In this document: positions 9,164 to 19,012 of the stretch, piece after piece | Numbering within the stretch: the first letter of the stretch is position 1 | How the letters are laid out: every line of letters starts with the position of its first letter | Assembly: GCA_024280835.1 (NCBI GenBank) | Contig: JAJRPJ010000011.1 | Location: 124,001-188,000 of the forward strand | From: Candidatus Zixiibacteriota bacterium | GTDB taxonomy: Bacteria > Zixibacteria > MSB-5A5 > GN15 > JACZUZ01 | Direction: 5' to 3' | Length of the DNA stretch: 64,000 nucleotides | Translations under genes and position numbers: made by a program | Notes under the pieces: generated by a model | Database searches by the model: none | Seen by the model: only the letters and a program-made list of their open reading frames with translations | What the model was told of the DNA's origin: nothing

Positions 9164-10510
9164 TCAAGTATCGGGTGTACTTTGGTTATTGTCGCCTTCA
9201 TCCTGGGGCGTTTCTACAACATCTTGTCGAGGAATGCTTGTGAACTTAAGTATGCGCCAAGAAGCACGCGCTATTGGATTCTTGGTGCCCTCAATCAAGC
9301 CATCCAACGAGGTGCTCACATTATTGACAAGTATGGCGGCGAATTTCACGGCAGTTATACATACCCATGTGTAGGCAAGAGAAACAAATGTAAGCGATGA
9401 GAATATCATCCAAAAGAATGGTCTTCGAGCATCAATATGCAAAAACTGCGGGGGATATTCAGATATCCACCAGATCGCCCAGATTTGAACAATAGCAGGG
9501 AAAACGAGATAAAGATACGACAACGTTTTCTGGAATCCAGTGTCCAACGATATTCCAGATATTGCGATCCAAGACCATTCATTAGTTGTTTCCGTCGCTG
9601 ACTGAAGGCGCTCTCGAAATTGATTGACCATAACAATTACGTACCATTGAATTGGAATGAATAATAGTATGTATAGAATAATCATGAACGTTGCTTCAAG
9701 TGACCATCCCAGAGTTGGAATATTGAGTCCGATTATTGTTAGGCTACGATGGGTAACGATATTTTTTCCAAGCTCGCTTACGTAATCTTGTAGGTCCTTT
9801 CTGTACTTTTCTATTCCGTTAGCCCCACGAGTAGCAGTAATACTACTTGAAGTGGTTGACTCGAACAATTCCCTTAGCTCATTATCGCTAAACTCATCCT
9901 CGAAAGTATGCTTACCATAGTCAAATAACAGCCTTGAAAAGTATGCTTCCGCCAAAGAAATATCTCCTGTCGACCGAATTAGTTTCGGAGAGTCTTTATT
10001 TGGGTCAAGTGCCGTGTCAAAATCAACTTTAGAATCAATCAGCCCCCAAGCCCATACAAAGTGGAGAGCTTCTGAATCCAAAGAATCAAACTGCAACTCT
10101 TTAGACTCAAACATCAATTCTATGCTTGGATGTATTAATTGTTGATTTGTTATATGGTCAAAGTTTTCGGGGTTCTCGATTTTCTCAATGGATGCGACAA
10201 GACTGGATGCAATGAACTTAACTAAATGATTTGGCAAATTTCCTTTACCGCCCAGCCTGTCTAGCGAGTAGATGTATGGAAGAGTAGCTGCGTACTCAGT
10301 GGGAGAATAGACTATCTTGTCATAAAAAACTGCACATTGGCGTAACGATTCGGAGAGCAATAATGATTCCTCTGAAACGCGTAGTTGTTCATGCCTCTTG
10401 TCTTGCAGTGTCGTAGAAGCAAAATAATCTGCGAAAGCTCCCAGAGTGACGACCGCCGACACTATGAGAAACAAGTAAATTCTTGAGATTGATTGGGTGC
10501 TTATTCTCAT
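9164..10510 (-). CDS. Integral membrane protein, unknown function
   Basis: 448 aa with one N-terminal membrane span (about residues 10-28), a long hydrophilic region (about 30-270) and three further spans (about 280-300, 335-355, 375-400; FMIILYILLFIPI, VFPAIVQIWAIWW, FSSLTFVSLAYTW), ending in a charged tail. The topology suggests a large extracytoplasmic domain between span 1 and span 2. No enzymatic motif is recognised. GGAG lies eleven bases before the ATG. It is about 100 bases downstream of the TPR-like gene at 10611-12107 on the same strand, so the two may be co-transcribed and act together at the envelope. Confidence 0.7.
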   Translation of the reverse strand: MRISTQSISRIYLFLIVSAVVTLGAFADYFASTTLQDKRHEQLRVSEESLLLSESLRQCAVFYDKIVYSPTEYAATLPYIYSLDRLGGKGNLPNHLVKFIASSLVASIEKIENPENFDHITNQQLIHPSIELMFESKELQFDSLDSEALHFVWAWGLIDSKVDFDTALDPNKDSPKLIRSTGDISLAEAYFSRLLFDYGKHTFEDEFSDNELRELFESTTSSSITATRGANGIEKYRKDLQDYVSELGKNIVTHRSLTIIGLNIPTLGWSLEATFMIILYILLFIPIQWYVIVMVNQFRERLQSATETTNEWSWIAISGISLDTGFQKTLSYLYLVFPAIVQIWAIWWISEYPPQFLHIDARRPFFWMIFSSLTFVSLAYTWVCITAVKFAAILVNNVSTSLDGLIEGTKNPIARASWRILKFTSIPRQDVVETPQDEGDNNQSTPDT

Positions 10511-10610
10511 GCTACGTTACACTCCTACAAGCAAGAACGCTTCATTGCACTTTGCAACACAACGTATTATCGACTACATTTTATTGAATTCACGCGGGTG
10601 CCGTTACCGC

Positions 10611-12107
10611 TCAACTTGAATTAGAACGCGAAGTCATTTGCGAATAGACACCTTTTGCCAAGCCAGAAGGGTACTTTCTGTTTTGCGACCGTACTCTTTG
10701 AAGGGCCTTCTTCAAGTGCGCTGACCGTGTTGTTTCCTCTAAGAAGTTGATTAACGCAAGATAATCATCGGTTGCGGCGAATACTCGTGGATTCTTCATG
10801 GCTAGAAAATCCTCTATTCGTCTCAGCCCATATTCTGCCTTTTCAGCGAAACTCGTAGAGACTTCAGTTAAGAGTGAGCATGCTTGCTGCTCAAGGGAGA
10901 ACAAACGTCTTTCTCGTGTATATTCTGCAACAACTTCTAACTTAGACGTTAAGAGCACGTTAATGTCATCCTGACCAGACATGGGTAGTTTTTCTATGGA
11001 AGTGATGGACGGATGAGACAAAACTAAAGAATACCGATATGCGGCTTTAATTATTGCTAGTGAGTCACCGCGTCTCTCGCTGATTGATCCGAGCTTCGTA
11101 CAATATTCGTATGACGCTTGCAAGTGTCCCTTTCCTTTAAGGCTCCCAAGAGAATAAAGAAGTGAGGCGCGATAATGCCCCAATGATAGGTTCTCATAAA
11201 GTTCTGTGAGGTGATAATCTGTTTGCTGTTCAAGAAACTCTTTCTTCTCTATGCGGGATGTGTGTTTTGCTAAAGCATTTTCGATAGCTAACGTATCCAT
11301 GGAGGTCTCAAGAATTAGCAATTCATAATTCGTTCCTAAACGAAATACGGAAGTTGAATACGCTTTAGGCAAATGGACTGTTTCGGCTTTCTCTAGAGAG
11401 ATAAACGCACTGTCAGGCAAGCTAGCCTTGAGGTACCAGTACCCAAGGGCGTTCAAAGCAGATGCTTGTTCGTGGGAATAGCCCCCCCGAACGGATTGTG
11501 TGTAGCCATCTTCAAGGTAGCTACGTGCAATGCTAAGACGCCCTCTAAAAGTCTCGATAAAACCGAGTCTAATTGTCGACTGCATCTTGAGGTAGGGTGA
11601 GACTTCATCGTCCAGCGCTATTACTCTGTAATGCATTTCCGCTATATCTAGGTGGCCCACAAAAAAGGATGATGTTGCGACAAAGAATCTCGCCACGATA
11701 GAATTGTCCGTCCTACGCAACAAATATATGGCAAGCTTAAGTGAAGTAGGATATTCCTGCAAGAAATACAACCGCTTCCACACAAGGAATAGTAGGGGGA
11801 CAGATAGAGAGTCTAAAGCCTCAAGACTGTCTGTGATTTCACTACTTGAACGCTCTATAATTGTCTGTGATATCGTAGCTATTTGTTCCAGAAGGGAGTC
11901 ATTTGCCAAGACAGTGGAAGTATGTACAAATTCATACTCACCCCCTTGTGTGCGCAAGTATTGAAAATGAAAGAAAGGGTCTTCGAAGACCTGCTTTTCT
12001 TGTGGTGATAGCTTGTATGGTAGGTCGGCAAACACGTTAGGTGATTGTTGGCTCATTAGTATGAGAATAACAGGGATGCAAGCAAGGAGAAAAAACATTT
12101 TCTTCAT
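10611..12107 (-). CDS. Exported TPR-like helical repeat protein
   Basis: 498 aa. Residues 1-27 form a signal peptide (MKKMFFLLACIPVILILM..., ending VFA). The rest is almost wholly helical, with TPR-like patterns such as ALNALGYWYLKASLPDSAF and ASLLYSLGSLKGKGHLQAS, suggesting several degenerate TPR units. No catalytic motif is seen. The start carries AAGGAA upstream. It is first of a two-gene minus-strand unit with the membrane protein at 9164-10510, consistent with a periplasmic protein-interaction partner. The exact role is unknown. Confidence 0.7.
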   Translation of the reverse strand: MKKMFFLLACIPVILILMSQQSPNVFADLPYKLSPQEKQVFEDPFFHFQYLRTQGGEYEFVHTSTVLANDSLLEQIATISQTIIERSSSEITDSLEALDSLSVPLLFLVWKRLYFLQEYPTSLKLAIYLLRRTDNSIVARFFVATSSFFVGHLDIAEMHYRVIALDDEVSPYLKMQSTIRLGFIETFRGRLSIARSYLEDGYTQSVRGGYSHEQASALNALGYWYLKASLPDSAFISLEKAETVHLPKAYSTSVFRLGTNYELLILETSMDTLAIENALAKHTSRIEKKEFLEQQTDYHLTELYENLSLGHYRASLLYSLGSLKGKGHLQASYEYCTKLGSISERRGDSLAIIKAAYRYSLVLSHPSITSIEKLPMSGQDDINVLLTSKLEVVAEYTRERRLFSLEQQACSLLTEVSTSFAEKAEYGLRRIEDFLAMKNPRVFAATDDYLALINFLEETTRSAHLKKALQRVRSQNRKYPSGLAKGVYSQMTSRSNSS

Positions 12108-12420
12108 TTTAAGTTGTTCCTTTGTCCATGCGTCTCATGACAAAAGCGGGCATGAACACTCAGGGCACGTAAATGCAAGAGGTTTGCAAGAGATTTAGGT
12201 ATGGGATCAAATATGAAAACAATTCTGGAGAGGACTTGCATCGCTTGAGGTCGAAATGACTCACAAGTGGAACGGAAGTATTGTATATGTTTCAAATCCA
12301 AACAACCTCCAAGTTGAAATCTAATTCTAAAATAACCAATTCAGCCTAATCCATAATATGGGGTAAACCAACCCCCTGGATGTGACGAACTTAGTTATTA
12401 GAATCTTGAAAGGAGAAATG

Positions 12421-12672
12421 ATGCACAACAATCGCATGACTATGATCGACAAGGCGCAATCACTTATAGGGCTAGTGTTGTCTTTGAGTGCAGTTTTCAC
12501 AATTTTGTGTGTCGCATACGTAGGACTAAGAGGTAACTCAGTCACAGAATTCAAACCGACCCAAACTATCGGAGTTGTTCTCAGTCTTGTGTTAGGACTC
12601 CCAGGTCTTTACTTCCTACATGATTCAAAAAAAAGAAATATCTCACAGCGCTCTTCCAGAAACGATACTTGA
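12421..12672 (+). CDS. Small two-span membrane protein
   Basis: 83 aa from the second of two adjacent ATGs; AGGAG at 12411-12415 lies five bases before ATG 12421, which decides this start over longer alternatives. Two hydrophobic spans (LIGLVLSLSAVFTILCVAY and IGVVLSLVLGLPGLYFL) are followed by a short basic tail. No family is recognised. It stands alone, divergent from the TPR-like gene, with about 310 bases between them in which I see nothing but possible promoters. Confidence 0.6.
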   Translation: MHNNRMTMIDKAQSLIGLVLSLSAVFTILCVAYVGLRGNSVTEFKPTQTIGVVLSLVLGLPGLYFLHDSKKRNISQRSSRNDT

Positions 12673-13232
12673 GGCTATTATGTTTACCCTCTCCCAATTG
12701 GTCGGGTTTACCCATAAATGATGGGCGGGCGGGAACATATCTGTCATAGTTGCCCTGCTAAAGATTAAAGGGTACATAACCCTACTTAAAATAGCAAGCG
12801 GTGAGCAAGCTTTGCAAGTGAAAAATGCGCCGTGACACATTATCTCTTCTTGGTTAAACTGCTCCTTGTCAGCAACACGCCTCTTAACGTGTTGAATAAC
12901 AGGGTGTTACGCAACGCGACCTGTCTTGATTTGTCGGTTCCTTCGTATTCATGTCTCCTACTGTGTGGGGCCCTACTGTGCCCAGATGAATTCCCCAGTA
13001 ACACGCTTCACCCATTTCACTTCCTGCAAATACAAGTAACCAGCATGGGGAGCAGAACTATCATCAAACAGACCTCTGAAGAGATTCAAGCTCTATATGA
13101 CTTTATTAAACGTGGGAGAACAATGCTGTCATACGAAAGTTTCGAATTGAAAGTTGTTCTCCGGCCAAACTCCCGTCCTGGGCGTTGAGTGCCGTTTATT
13201 GCAGTGAGAAGCGCCTCGAATCTCCATGATCC
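12673..13232. other. 560 bp without a convincing gene
   Basis: A 118-residue frame at 12832-13188 has no ribosome binding site and a non-protein-like composition. A short inverted repeat (AACACG...CGTGTT near 12873-12892) is visible. This gap separates the envelope genes from the nitrilase-SMC-recombinase island and may contain the island boundary, but no matching attachment sequence was found. Confidence 0.4.
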
Positions 13233-15737
13233 TCAGGATTCAAGTTTCGTTACTTCCGGACCATTCGATCCAATGGATTCAAACTTATAATAGATGACAT
13301 TGAGATTACTCGCAGAGAATCGGTGACGCATCAGGCGAAAGAGCCTATCATCGCATGTGGATATCAACACTTGTCTTCCAGTAGTTGCGCTAGCTGTGAT
13401 ACTCTTTATCAAGTCCAGCAAAGAATAACAATTCAAATCATCAAAATGTTCCACTGGATCGTCTAGCAAAATCGGAGCAAATCGAGACCAATTCTGAGTC
13501 AATGCCGCACTAAGGAAGAGACTCAACATGGCAATCTGCATCTGAGATCCACTGAAATAGTCGGAAGGACGGTACTTCGTTGTCGAATCTGCTCTAGTTA
13601 CACGCACGTTTATGTTTCCTGACTCACTCAAAAGTTCAATATCGCCAAATCGATACACTGAACGAAGTCTCGCTTGGATATTTGATGCAAGCGGACCAAA
13701 GATCTTGATATAATTGGTGACTGAGCTTTGTCGAACGGCGTCAAGGTTAATGCCTACTTTCCTGAAGAATGAGCTCAATGATTGAAGGACTTCTATTCCC
13801 TTTTGTATCTCTTTCAGACTAGCATCTATTCTCTCCAACTTATTCTTGGATTGAGCTATAATCGCCGATGATCGTGTTGCCGCTAGAGCGACTCTGAGGT
13901 CGACTGCCTTATCACGAAATGACATCAGTTCGCCTCGGATCTTCTTACCGAGCTGCTCTTCTTGTTCAATCCCTTCGCGTTGAGTACTCTTTTCTAGTCC
14001 TACTCCTTCGACAAGTAACTGATATTCACCTATGGATGATCTCATTGACCTCTCCTCGTACTCCAGTTTCACAATCTCCGATGAGAGTAGCTCACAGCCC
14101 TCTTCCTCCTGTTTCAGAACTAAGGCAACTGCAGCCAAGTCAGCCTTGAGCCTTTCACTATCCCGGGTGCTTTCAGATATTTCCGCATCTATTGTGATTG
14201 CCTTCGTGGAAAGAAGGTCTCTTTCAGCTTGGAAACGACTAATGTCTTGCTGAATATCTCGATTTGCTGCCCGAGCCGATTCTTCGATGTTGTCCATTTC
14301 CAGTCTCAGGAGAGTGAGACGGGAGTTTAAACCATCTAGTGTTGTTTTGGCTACGTCTTTTTGAATGGTTAGATCACTGATATCACTTAGACATTGATTG
14401 AGCTGAAGGTTTTCTGATGATAATTGACCTTTACGCGATGTGATTTGCTTTTCACACTCCCTTATTCGTTTCTGTACTGGTGAGTCATCGGTCATATCAA
14501 TTCCTTCAAAACCAAGCGTAACCGCCAGTACACGCGAATTTTCCATTAGATTCTGATTATTATTGATCGCTTTGAGCAGCTCTGTCTGGTGCTCCTGGAG
14601 TTTTTGCAACTGAACCCGATGCTGTCCAATTTGAGCGTTCATCTCTCCAATGGACTCACGAGAGTTATTCAGTGCATCTAGCTTTTTTTCCAGCTCACTT
14701 GACCTCTTACCCCTTTGTTCTTCAAATCTTCGCTGAAGTTCATCCTGTTCTCCATGATTTACACCACACACAGGGCAAGATGCATCTTCAATCCAACGTT
14801 CAATGTTATCAAGAGCTTTGTGTTTGTCTGATGCAAGCGATTGAAGACTCTCCACTGAGTTCTGTAGGCGCACAGATTCCGAAACTAGTTCCTTTAGTCT
14901 ACCAGCTGATTTTTGAATTAGCGACTCTAGATCAGACACTTCCTGATCCACATGATCACATTCTTCCTTCAGGCGCGCCTCACTTCGCTCATACTCCTTG
15001 TATACCAGCCACTCCTTTGCTAAAGAAACTAATCCTTGCAACTCTTCATTATGGGCTTGAATTTGTGTGTCGAGAGATCCTTTCGTTTCCTCAACAGATT
15101 TCTTTTTTTCTTCAAGGAGGACTAGTTGTTCTTTGAGCTCTCTAATATTCATTCTGGAAGCTTCTGTGTCTTTTTGAACAGCTTTTAGTTGTTCTTGCAA
15201 AGCCACGTAATTTGAAACTTCAACCAACAGCCAATCTATGTCCGTTTTTTCCTTCTTCATTATGTTGAGAAGTTCAATTGATTTTTCAAAACTTTGTTTA
15301 TGACGCTCAGATTCTTCTCGTCGCTCTACCAACTTTTTTTCAGCAATTGTCTTCTTCTTCAACCGCTCCGCGATTTCTAAACTCGTGCGCTCTAATGCAG
15401 TGTGGTGTGTTTCGTTCATAGGAGCCAAGTCTAACAACTTTGACAGTCTGACAAGTTGGTGATCTTTGGCCGACAAGGATTCTTCGAGAGAGCTTTGCAG
15501 TTCTAACAACAACACTTCCGTATCCTGAGAGAATTCTTTGTCTCCAATGAGTCCGCTTTTGTGTACCTGATGTGACAATTCAAGAGACTTATTCCGAATG
15601 GAATCAACTGGAGCTATTGTGGTATCGTCAACTACTGTTGCCAACTCGATTTCACGCGCAAGGGACTCGCGTTCCTCAACCAAATCTTTAATCTTGGATT
15701 TGTCATTCTTTATGCGCGTGTTTGCGGCCGCGACCAC
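13233..15737 (-). CDS. Rad50/SMC-like ATPase, C-terminal part (same frame as 15759-16907)
   Basis: 834 residues in frame with the upstream ATPase segment, separated from it only by a TAA at 15759-15761. It begins with long coiled coil, has a zinc-hook motif (CPVCGVNHGEQ) in the middle, a second coiled coil, then the C-terminal ATPase half: ABC signature region (YFSGSQMQIAML), Walker B (FAPILLDDPVEHFDD) and a D/H-loop region (VLISTCDDRLF). With the N-terminal part it makes a complete Rad50/SbcC-type chain of about 1225 codons. A GTG at 15737 could start it separately, but there is no clear ribosome binding site. It is either a nonsense-mutated gene, a read-through product, or two chains that assemble. 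Confidence 0.85.
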   Translation of the reverse strand: MVAAANTRIKNDKSKIKDLVEERESLAREIELATVVDDTTIAPVDSIRNKSLELSHQVHKSGLIGDKEFSQDTEVLLLELQSSLEESLSAKDHQLVRLSKLLDLAPMNETHHTALERTSLEIAERLKKKTIAEKKLVERREESERHKQSFEKSIELLNIMKKEKTDIDWLLVEVSNYVALQEQLKAVQKDTEASRMNIRELKEQLVLLEEKKKSVEETKGSLDTQIQAHNEELQGLVSLAKEWLVYKEYERSEARLKEECDHVDQEVSDLESLIQKSAGRLKELVSESVRLQNSVESLQSLASDKHKALDNIERWIEDASCPVCGVNHGEQDELQRRFEEQRGKRSSELEKKLDALNNSRESIGEMNAQIGQHRVQLQKLQEHQTELLKAINNNQNLMENSRVLAVTLGFEGIDMTDDSPVQKRIRECEKQITSRKGQLSSENLQLNQCLSDISDLTIQKDVAKTTLDGLNSRLTLLRLEMDNIEESARAANRDIQQDISRFQAERDLLSTKAITIDAEISESTRDSERLKADLAAVALVLKQEEEGCELLSSEIVKLEYEERSMRSSIGEYQLLVEGVGLEKSTQREGIEQEEQLGKKIRGELMSFRDKAVDLRVALAATRSSAIIAQSKNKLERIDASLKEIQKGIEVLQSLSSFFRKVGINLDAVRQSSVTNYIKIFGPLASNIQARLRSVYRFGDIELLSESGNINVRVTRADSTTKYRPSDYFSGSQMQIAMLSLFLSAALTQNWSRFAPILLDDPVEHFDDLNCYSLLDLIKSITASATTGRQVLISTCDDRLFRLMRHRFSASNLNVIYYKFESIGSNGPEVTKLES

Positions 15738-15758
15738 ACGGCTTACCTTTGATTTCGC

Positions 15759-16907
15759 TTACACATAGTCCTGGAAAGCCAACATTCGCGATACAGTTTC
15801 CTGAGAGAAACTTGAATCTTTCTTGAAAGAATCAGGTGTCAAACTGTGAAACTCTTGAGCAAACGAATGCGAAGCACGAAACAGATTGATCAAATTGTCC
15901 ACTCGCATACCTGGAATTGTTTCAGAGGATCCCGTCAGGAGTTGCAACAAACCCTTTCTATCATGTTTATCATGATCAGATTTAGATTCTGCGGCGGAGT
16001 TCACATATCTGACTATCTTATTCTCAATGCCACCATGCTTCACATCCATGGCGACGAAGCTTTCAGTCCCGTCATAGTCCAAGTTTGCGTAAATCTTCTG
16101 CATCCCGTCCGACTTGGACCGTGGCAAATCCTCGTATCTTGCGATTCCTCCAGTACAGGCAAAGTCAATAGCGTCAAACAGTGAGGTCTTCCCAATTCCA
16201 TTTGGACCACTCAAGACAACAACATCCGCATCAAGATCAAACTCTTGCGTCCTTTTGTACGCACGGAAATTGCCGATCCGCAATCGTGTCAGACGAGTGC
16301 ACTCTCTTCTTTCCGTAGCAATTTCTATATTCGATTTTTGTAAGGACTTGCGCCATACCAGATCGCCCATTTTGCCTTCAAGGCACTGCCGCAGTATTGT
16401 TTCTTCGCTCTTACGGTGCGGCACAACAATTGACTCACTAAGCTCACGTGAGACCCCATTGCTAAGCAAGAAATCCAAAGCTCCTGGTGGCCTGCTTTCG
16501 GAGATTTCCGATCCAAGATGCAACGGCATGAACGGTAATCTTCGAAGTTGGTGATCCAATGCTGAAGACATGTCCAGTATGAAACGCCGGCAGAAATATG
16601 GGTCAAATTCCCACCGATTAATTATGTCGTCAGGGAGGCTCTTCAATTGGGTAGGGCAGATAACTAACGCAAGGTCTGCACCCGCCCACTCCGAAGCGTA
16701 CTCGGCATACAAAGTTCTGAATGCCTCATCTGCGGTGTATAAACTTTCTTTAAGTACGAACTCTAGTTCCGCAAATCCGACGACATAGTTAGATACTTTA
16801 AGAACAAACATGATGGGGTGGAAGTTGGGTTCCATTCTGAGCACATCACATTCTTTGCCAAGCACATCGCGAATCGCAATGTGCAGTCGTTGGAAGGTAT
16901 CCATCAT
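15759..16907 (-). CDS. Rad50/SMC-like ATPase, N-terminal part with extra N-terminal domain
   Basis: About 382 aa. Residues 1-200 form a domain I do not recognise; the SMC/RecF-type ATPase begins near 210 (LTRLRIGNFRAYKRTQEFDL) with Walker A at about 240 (SGPNGIGKTSLFDAI). It ends in the first coiled-coil region at AFQDYV and a TAA; the same frame continues into 13233-15737. The start ATG at 16907 shares one base with the TGA of the nitrilase-like gene (TGATG), so the two are translationally coupled. The extra N-terminal domain recalls the added modules of ABC-ATPase conflict systems (Lamassu, ABC-3C), but this is inference. Confidence 0.85.
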   Translation of the reverse strand: MMDTFQRLHIAIRDVLGKECDVLRMEPNFHPIMFVLKVSNYVVGFAELEFVLKESLYTADEAFRTLYAEYASEWAGADLALVICPTQLKSLPDDIINRWEFDPYFCRRFILDMSSALDHQLRRLPFMPLHLGSEISESRPPGALDFLLSNGVSRELSESIVVPHRKSEETILRQCLEGKMGDLVWRKSLQKSNIEIATERRECTRLTRLRIGNFRAYKRTQEFDLDADVVVLSGPNGIGKTSLFDAIDFACTGGIARYEDLPRSKSDGMQKIYANLDYDGTESFVAMDVKHGGIENKIVRYVNSAAESKSDHDKHDRKGLLQLLTGSSETIPGMRVDNLINLFRASHSFAQEFHSLTPDSFKKDSSFSQETVSRMLAFQDYV

Positions 16908-18685
16908 CAATTGGTTCCTATGCTTTTAGAAACACCATATAGGAAATCTTCTTTGTCTGCCGCTGACAATACTTGCTTCATCCTATGAAGAGTTCGACGG
17001 ACCGTTCCACCTGGTACATCGTAGACGGGCCTTTCTCTATCCAATGAACTTGATGGGTTGTCGTCGCGGTCCCTGCTAATGATTAGGCGTTTGTGTTTAT
17101 TGCCTAGTGGGAATTGGCTATCAGCCCACCTGATATTGTTGGGATGTTCTTCACCAACAACGACTACAATTTCAACAAAATCATTACCGTGTTTGAATAA
17201 ACCGTGAATCGTCCCTTGACCGATGCTTACTTTGCTTGAACACCCAATCAACGAGACTGCGGCCGACCAAGTGTTCAATACTTTGAGCTCATCTTCATCC
17301 CAGAGGTCACAGTTAATCTGAATATCGCTTGGACTCTCTCGCTTCGTTGCGCTTGATATGCTTGTCCTTATGTAAAGACCCTTTTGGGAACGCAGATCAT
17401 TTATGAACGATTCGTATGAGGCTCGCAAGAGTGTATTGATTACCGTTAACTCGGATTCTAGACAATTAAGTCCATCAAGTTGATCGTTAATCCATTTTAC
17501 AGAAGAATCGATGGGCCTGTGAGTTTTCCTCGGATCGACTGGGCCTGAGGTAAGCGGTGATACGACTGCTCGACAGATAGGGAGTCTTGGGTACTGTGAC
17601 GCTCGATCTGCAAACCTGGGATGCGTTAGGCTGAAACTGTGAACACACTCTCCAGCTTCACGAAAGAGTGCGTCCTTGCAAGTAAGGAGACTCTGAGAAT
17701 TTCGCAACGCCTTAGTCTTGACAGCGTAGGTAGGTGGGTCGGTGTTCACATCGAAAGGAGAACTCGGAGAAAAGACCAAACTAGAACTTCCAAAAGAATC
17801 ACCTCTACAGCAGACGGGATTCTCTGATTTTGCTGCATTGAACATCGCTATTACGGTGTTATCCCTCGTAACATAAGGGAACCGATTTCTATCGAAGAAA
17901 TGAAAAGAGTTTTCGAGAAAGGATGGGTCGTTTGGCTTCTCATTGCATTGAATTAGAAGAACAAGGTCGATCATCTTGGGATCGGTACTAACATTCCACC
18001 GCGAGTTTAGCGAATCAAGGATAGCAAAAATACCTGCATTATCTCCCATAACTCCTATCCAGTCATAGCAAATGGTAGTAAGAAAACGGAAAGCTGGCCC
18101 TTGGCGAAAAGTACCTTCAATTATGTACATACCACTTCCACAAAACATATCCTGCGCCCTGATCAATTCCTCAATCCCAGAGGGGCTCATCTTAGCCTGA
18201 ACAAACTTGTTGAGCTTCTCTCCATCTGGAGTAGATGTTTTCTCCCAGATTACGCAGCAGTTTATCCACTGGCCATCATGGACACTTGTCGGACTGTTCG
18301 GCTCGCAGAAGCTGACTCCATCCATTGCGCAAAGTGTAGCATATTCATCCTTGGTGAGTCCATCGAGTCCACCAATGACCACAGTTCCGCATGGCCACGA
18401 ATCTTCCCGCATGAACGATTCTACAGTTTCAATGGCACCTAACCCAGGTAATGCATATTCAGGAAATATTGTGAAGTGCGTTTTTTCACAGTTGTGAAGA
18501 TTCTCAAGTGAAATCTTCAGAGTGTTACGGATGCGGTCGAGCTGCTCAGCTTTTTCCTCATCTTTCCACTTGAAAGGCTCCTCCTGGCTGCTGACGCGTC
18601 CCAAGAGATATGGTTGCATTACGACAAAACCGATGCCATCACCTGGCACTAGTAATTGCGACTTCACTTCTGTGATGGTAATCAT
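16907..18685 (-). CDS. Nitrilase-superfamily protein, probable effector or enzyme of an SMC-linked system
   Basis: 592 aa. Residues 1 to about 340 look like a carbon-nitrogen hydrolase domain: Glu near 77 (FPEYALPG), Lys near 165 (VQAKMSPSG) and Cys near 206 (TTICYDWIG), the E-K-C triad in the usual order and spacing. The C-terminal 250 residues are unrecognised; one part (FVEIVVVVGEEHPNNIRWA) looks like a separate alpha/beta domain. It is the first gene of an operon with the SMC-like ATPase, joined by TGATG. Nitrilase domains occur in defence proteins such as the UG1/DRT1 reverse transcriptases, and Lamassu-family systems pair SMC proteins with varied enzymatic effectors. I infer an antiphage or anti-plasmid role; the substrate is unknown. 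Confidence 0.8.
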   Translation of the reverse strand: MITITEVKSQLLVPGDGIGFVVMQPYLLGRVSSQEEPFKWKDEEKAEQLDRIRNTLKISLENLHNCEKTHFTIFPEYALPGLGAIETVESFMREDSWPCGTVVIGGLDGLTKDEYATLCAMDGVSFCEPNSPTSVHDGQWINCCVIWEKTSTPDGEKLNKFVQAKMSPSGIEELIRAQDMFCGSGMYIIEGTFRQGPAFRFLTTICYDWIGVMGDNAGIFAILDSLNSRWNVSTDPKMIDLVLLIQCNEKPNDPSFLENSFHFFDRNRFPYVTRDNTVIAMFNAAKSENPVCCRGDSFGSSSLVFSPSSPFDVNTDPPTYAVKTKALRNSQSLLTCKDALFREAGECVHSFSLTHPRFADRASQYPRLPICRAVVSPLTSGPVDPRKTHRPIDSSVKWINDQLDGLNCLESELTVINTLLRASYESFINDLRSQKGLYIRTSISSATKRESPSDIQINCDLWDEDELKVLNTWSAAVSLIGCSSKVSIGQGTIHGLFKHGNDFVEIVVVVGEEHPNNIRWADSQFPLGNKHKRLIISRDRDDNPSSSLDRERPVYDVPGGTVRRTLHRMKQVLSAADKEDFLYGVSKSIGTN

Positions 18686-19012
18686 TTCGCCCTACTCGTC
18701 AGTGCAGAATCAGCACTCGCGCGCTCTTGAGAGTCAAGGAACACACTGTTCAATTCAAGATGAACAGAACCTTCTGAATATACAAGCACAGGTAGAAACA
18801 ATGCGAAGATTGTAATAGGGTGCAGGCATTTTATCATGCTCCTAATCGTTCCCAAAAGAGCTTGTTGTTAATACTGGACACATAACCAAACACAAAAGAA
18901 ATATAACGACTTGACTTAGAAAAGCAAATAGCTTCGCAAAGATGCGCTGTGATGACGATCGTACAGTATGTATTGAATCGTGCCATCCTTCCAATGTGAG
19001 TGTTCTTGTGGG
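18686..19012. other. 327 bp between nitrilase-like gene and recombinase
   Basis: No convincing gene. The stretch presumably carries the promoter of the nitrilase-SMC operon, which reads away to the left. I see no clear terminator for the recombinase gene ending at 19013 and no recognisable attachment site. Confidence 0.4.

Noticed and set aside
12800-12845. Partial similarity of this stretch (reverse strand, AATGTGTCAC and CACTTGCAA) to the repeats at 20323 and 21143, considered as an island end
   Set aside because: Only one 10-base match, with an insertion after it and in inverted orientation; not enough to claim an attachment site.
12832-13188. 118-residue open frame between the small membrane protein and the SMC gene
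   Set aside because: No ribosome binding site, no domain, poor protein composition and short hairpin DNA within it; more likely chance.
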